From assembly GCF_003860465.1 (NCBI RefSeq), contig NZ_CP034184.1, positions 248,001 through 312,000 of the forward strand: DNA of 64,000 nucleotides, in the 5' to 3' direction. Below the pieces are notes generated by a model. The model was not told the origin of the DNA, made no database searches, and saw only the letters and a list, made by a program, of their open reading frames with translations. The stretch comes from Deinococcus psychrotolerans. Its GTDB lineage: Bacteria > Deinococcota > Deinococci > Deinococcales > Deinococcaceae. Position 1 is the first letter of the stretch. Every line of letters begins with the position of its first letter. Made by a program: the position numbers and the translations under genes. Below, piece by piece: positions 61,373 through 64,000 of this stretch.

Positions 61373-63235
61373 CTATTCGTTCTCCTCCATCAGGCTCAGA
61401 AAGGCACGAACGACGTCCGGATCAAAATGCTGACCAGACTGCCGTTCGATCTCTAAAACAGTGCTCTCGTGACTCCAAGCGTCCTTGTAAGGCCGTTCGC
61501 TGATTAGGGCGTCGTACACATCGCAGACCGCGAAGATCCGCGCATTCAGCGGAATGTCTGTTCCAGTGAGGCCATCCGGGTAACCGCTGCCGTCCCAGCG
61601 CTCATGGTGCGAGCGGATGACGTCCAGTGTTTGTGCAGAGAGTCCAGCGATCCGGGTAGCCAGGTCGTGCCCCTGGACGACGTGGCTCTGCATGACGGCC
61701 CACTCCTCCTGGGTCAGGCGTCCGGGTTTTCTGAGCAGCTCGTCCGGAACGTAGAGTTTTCCCAGGTCATGCAGGTAGGCCCCCTTGCGCAGGTAGTGGA
61801 GATCAGTGGTGTTCAGACCGAGATGTTCGCCGAGCCGCGCCGCCATCATGGCGGCGCGGTGAGTGTGGCCACTGTTCCCGAAGTCCCTGGTTTCGAGGAC
61901 GAGGCCGAGCGTCAGCATGCCCGCTTCCAGAATCGAGCGGACTTCACTCACCGCGCGGCGCAGTTCGAGAGCATGCTCTAGGCGTAGCGCGGTGAGTTCC
62001 ACGATCTTTCGCATCTGCGGCGTGATGGTCTGCCAGCGGTTCACGGTGCGCAGGATGATGGCGGCGACTACCTGCCCATGACTGAAGACCGGTGTGACGA
62101 GGCCACTCTTGACACCCTGCGCGATCACACTCGGCATGCTGTCCAAAATGCTCGGGTAATCGGTACTCCACGCCGTCGTCCGCGTGCGGTGCACCGTATC
62201 GACCAGTCCAGTCTCGGCGAGAGGTACCCGGACATTCAGGGCCGGTTGTGGAGCCGGAACACCCTCGCGGAGGGCCTGATGGGAGAAGAAGGCTTCGTCG
62301 CCATCGATGATGGCGTAGGCGGCCTGATCGAAGTTGAGCAGGTTCAGCAGTCGGTTCAGGCTGTGCTGAATCAGGTCTCCAGGATCCTGAAGGGCCTCGA
62401 GTTCCTGAGAGAACGTCACGAAGGAGTCGGCTTCGCGCTGGCCTGGGACGGCTTCCCGGAGTAGTTCTTTGCGGAGTTGGAGTTGTTCGTCAGCGATAGC
62501 GAACGCACGCTCGTAAGCCGTATCGGCTTCCCAGATGGTCAGACCGACGGTGAACGCCAGGATGTCCGGTATCGGACCCGGCAACGCACTGTTCGTCTCA
62601 TCCAGCAGCTCCTGGAGCGCCGTTTGATCATGGCCGGGCATGAGGATCACGAACTCATCTCCGCCCCACCGGCAAATCAAGGCTTCCGCAGGCAACGCTT
62701 CTCGCAGGGCGAAGGCGACGGTACGGATGTGAGCGTCTCCGCCGCTGTGTCCGCGCAGGGTGTTGACGCTCTTCAGCAAGTTCAGGTCGAGGATGGCCAG
62801 AACGTGCGGGAAGATCAGGGTGCGTTGCGCTCGCACGAAGGCAATTCGCGTGAGGCAGCCGGTCAGCGCGTCGAAGTCGGTATGCGTGGTCGTTCCGGTG
62901 CTTCTGGGAAGTGGCCGGACGTGTACGATCAGACCGCCCTGATTTGGGTAGATGATCAGACCGATCCATCCCTGATGGCGATCACCCAACACTTCCAGTT
63001 CCGTCCGCTGCTGAGTCGACAGAACGTGCCTGAAAGCGGCCATGACTTCAGGTTGGGCTTTCGTCGGAAGGGCGTCCTGATAGCCCCGCCCGAGCAATTC
63101 GTGAGATTCCTTTTCCCAAGCGTTCAGGGCGAAGGCGTTCACGAAGGTCAAGCGTTCATGGGCGTCGAGGATGAAGATGACGTCTTCTACCCAGTCGAAC
63201 GGGTGCACACTGCCGGGCTGGAAGAGAGGAAGCAT
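61373..63235 (-). CDS. PAS-GGDEF-GAF-HD-GYP cyclic-di-GMP signalling protein
   Basis: A 620-residue cytoplasmic protein. PAS covers about 12-110 (DWVEDVIFILDAHERLTFVN). GGDEF covers about 118-265 with an intact signature RWGGDEFV (189-196) but an unusual upstream segment (LDLNLLKSVNTLRGHSGGD). GAF covers about 280-425 (FDQAAYAIIDGDEAFFSH). HD-GYP covers about 430-620 with YLHDLGKLYVPDELLRK and SHHERWDGSGYPDGLTG. GGDEF makes and HD-GYP degrades cyclic di-GMP, so this may be a bifunctional switch or a GGDEF that binds GTP to tune the hydrolase. Only a distant AAGGA precedes the ATG. It is transcribed alone; 235 bases upstream hold nothing recognised. Confidence 0.93.
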   Translation of the reverse strand: MLPLFQPGSVHPFDWVEDVIFILDAHERLTFVNAFALNAWEKESHELLGRGYQDALPTKAQPEVMAAFRHVLSTQQRTELEVLGDRHQGWIGLIIYPNQGGLIVHVRPLPRSTGTTTHTDFDALTGCLTRIAFVRAQRTLIFPHVLAILDLNLLKSVNTLRGHSGGDAHIRTVAFALREALPAEALICRWGGDEFVILMPGHDQTALQELLDETNSALPGPIPDILAFTVGLTIWEADTAYERAFAIADEQLQLRKELLREAVPGQREADSFVTFSQELEALQDPGDLIQHSLNRLLNLLNFDQAAYAIIDGDEAFFSHQALREGVPAPQPALNVRVPLAETGLVDTVHRTRTTAWSTDYPSILDSMPSVIAQGVKSGLVTPVFSHGQVVAAIILRTVNRWQTITPQMRKIVELTALRLEHALELRRAVSEVRSILEAGMLTLGLVLETRDFGNSGHTHRAAMMAARLGEHLGLNTTDLHYLRKGAYLHDLGKLYVPDELLRKPGRLTQEEWAVMQSHVVQGHDLATRIAGLSAQTLDVIRSHHERWDGSGYPDGLTGTDIPLNARIFAVCDVYDALISERPYKDAWSHESTVLEIERQSGQHFDPDVVRAFLSLMEENE

Positions 63236-63470
63236 ACGACAGATTAGTCCTTAAGCAATGACAGAAGATTCGCGGCCTCAGGGAACGACGGGTCTGCCTC
63301 GAGGATGCGCTGTAAGCGAGAGTGGTGATCGTCTTGCCGCTTAGACCGTGTTCACCGGCCCAGATATTTCGAGATTCCAAGGTCTACTGCGGTGCTCCAG
63401 GCTGAAAAATCCGGGCTGCACGTGCGTCAGCTGCTCCAGCAATTCTGGAGGGTAGTGAAGATCAATCGGT

Positions 63471-63938
63471 TCATGATGAGAACATTTCCAGTCCGCCCGC
63501 CGGAGGAGAAACCGGTACTGGGAAGGAAGCAGGTGTGACGCAGCCGTCAACGTCTGCTGACACCCGCACCTCTATGTTGCGGGCACCACTCTGTTCAAGT
63601 ACTTGCCTGGCCGTCCTCGCCAATTCTGCCGTGCCGTGAACAAGTATCAGAGAGGTGCCGGAGCGGATCACGGCGGTGTAGGCCTGCAACGTCTCTGGGG
63701 TGAGGCACCGAGACAGCACCGCTTCGAGGAAGCCTTCCCACCAGGTCTGGGCGTCGAAGGGTGCGGCGTCCGCGCGCGGTGAGGGGCTCAGTGGGTGACG
63801 CGAAAGGGTGGGTTGCGGCTGCAAACTCAGGGACACCATGGCAATGTCTCGGAGTGGCAGGCCCGCACGGTAAAGGATCCAGACGGCCTGCATGGCGTCG
63901 GCGTGGCTGTCGGAGCGTGCGCTAACGATATGGGGCAT
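63471..63938 (-). CDS. Small stress-domain protein, third paralogue
   Basis: A 155-residue protein starting MPHIVSARSDSHADAMQAVW, then YRAGLPLRDIAMVSLSLQPQ, a Trp-rich TWWEGFLEAVLSRCLT and the C-terminal VIRSGTSLILVHGTAELART with LEQSGARNIEVRV. It aligns well with 30106 over most of its length and more weakly with 18395. CAGGAG precedes the ATG on the minus strand. Function unknown. It stands alone at the right edge of the window, far from the other stress genes. Confidence 0.82.
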   Translation of the reverse strand: MPHIVSARSDSHADAMQAVWILYRAGLPLRDIAMVSLSLQPQPTLSRHPLSPSPRADAAPFDAQTWWEGFLEAVLSRCLTPETLQAYTAVIRSGTSLILVHGTAELARTARQVLEQSGARNIEVRVSADVDGCVTPASFPVPVSPPAGGLEMFSS

Positions 63939-64000
63939 GGTCGGTTCTCCTGGAGTAGGCCGGGGGTGGATGGCTGAAGGGACTGAGCCGTTATGCGCTG

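Noticed and set aside
1..64000. CRISPR arrays, tRNA or rRNA genes, replication or partition genes
   Set aside because: None was seen on reading both strands; no regularly spaced direct repeats or known replication proteins are present.

Overview
The window reads as accessory DNA (plasmid, megaplasmid or genomic island) of a Deinococcus-like bacterium. That assignment is inference. It rests on the high G+C content, strong AGGAGG-type ribosome sites, a gene set typical of Deinococcota (Dps, triple-BON proteins, PRC-barrel proteins with tyrosine-rich tails, DUF2171, baeRF-type release-factor relative, DUF4342, universal stress proteins) and dense insertion sequences. No rRNA, tRNA, CRISPR array, replication or partition gene was seen.

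Layout. 0-11 kb: an ABC exporter running off the left edge, a CBS protein, a short-chain dehydrogenase, a Ca2+-type P2A ATPase, a DUF2207 membrane protein and two universal stress proteins. 11.3-14.3 kb: a decayed copy of a cytochrome c / DUF2171 / small-protein block, broken by an IS4-family element and an IS6 remnant, followed by a PAS-PAS-GbsR-type regulator. 16.6-33.4 kb: the core stress island. It has two arms carrying paralogous BON and PRC-barrel genes, plus Dps, a small stress-domain protein, a P1B metal ATPase split by an IS3 element, an IS50-like element, and an intact cytochrome c / DUF2171 / small membrane protein / PRC / baeRF operon. 33.4-40.6 kb: a SARP-like pseudogene, a Ser-ligand molybdenum reductase with its cytochrome c partner, an FmdE-like protein and a truncated hydrolase. 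40.6-48.3 kb: a composite IS6/IS4 scar, a complete two-component system, a ferric-reductase-like/ApbE operon, and a second response regulator whose kinase has been cut to a few codons. 48.5-60.7 kb: envelope genes, namely DUF2892 plus rhodanese, a decayed toast-rack protein, a bactofilin-like membrane protein, and a tightly overlapping operon with two hydrolases, three CPBP proteins, DUF6544 and a broken flavodoxin. 60.8-64 kb: an IS6 remnant, a PAS-GGDEF-GAF-HD-GYP protein and a stress-domain paralogue.

How it fits together. The intact genes suggest a cell facing oxidative, metal, energy and envelope stress: iron sequestration (Dps), ion and metal pumps, periplasmic/surface adaptors (BON, PRC), alternative respiration (Mo reductase plus cytochromes) and several sensory proteins. 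A small alpha/beta stress domain appears four times, once fused to the front of the metal ATPase. Many paralogues are present in one intact and one broken copy, and IS-mediated deletions explain most of the damage. The most novel-looking units are the duplicated stress module of 11-33 kb, the ATPase fusion, and the CPBP/DUF6544 envelope operon.
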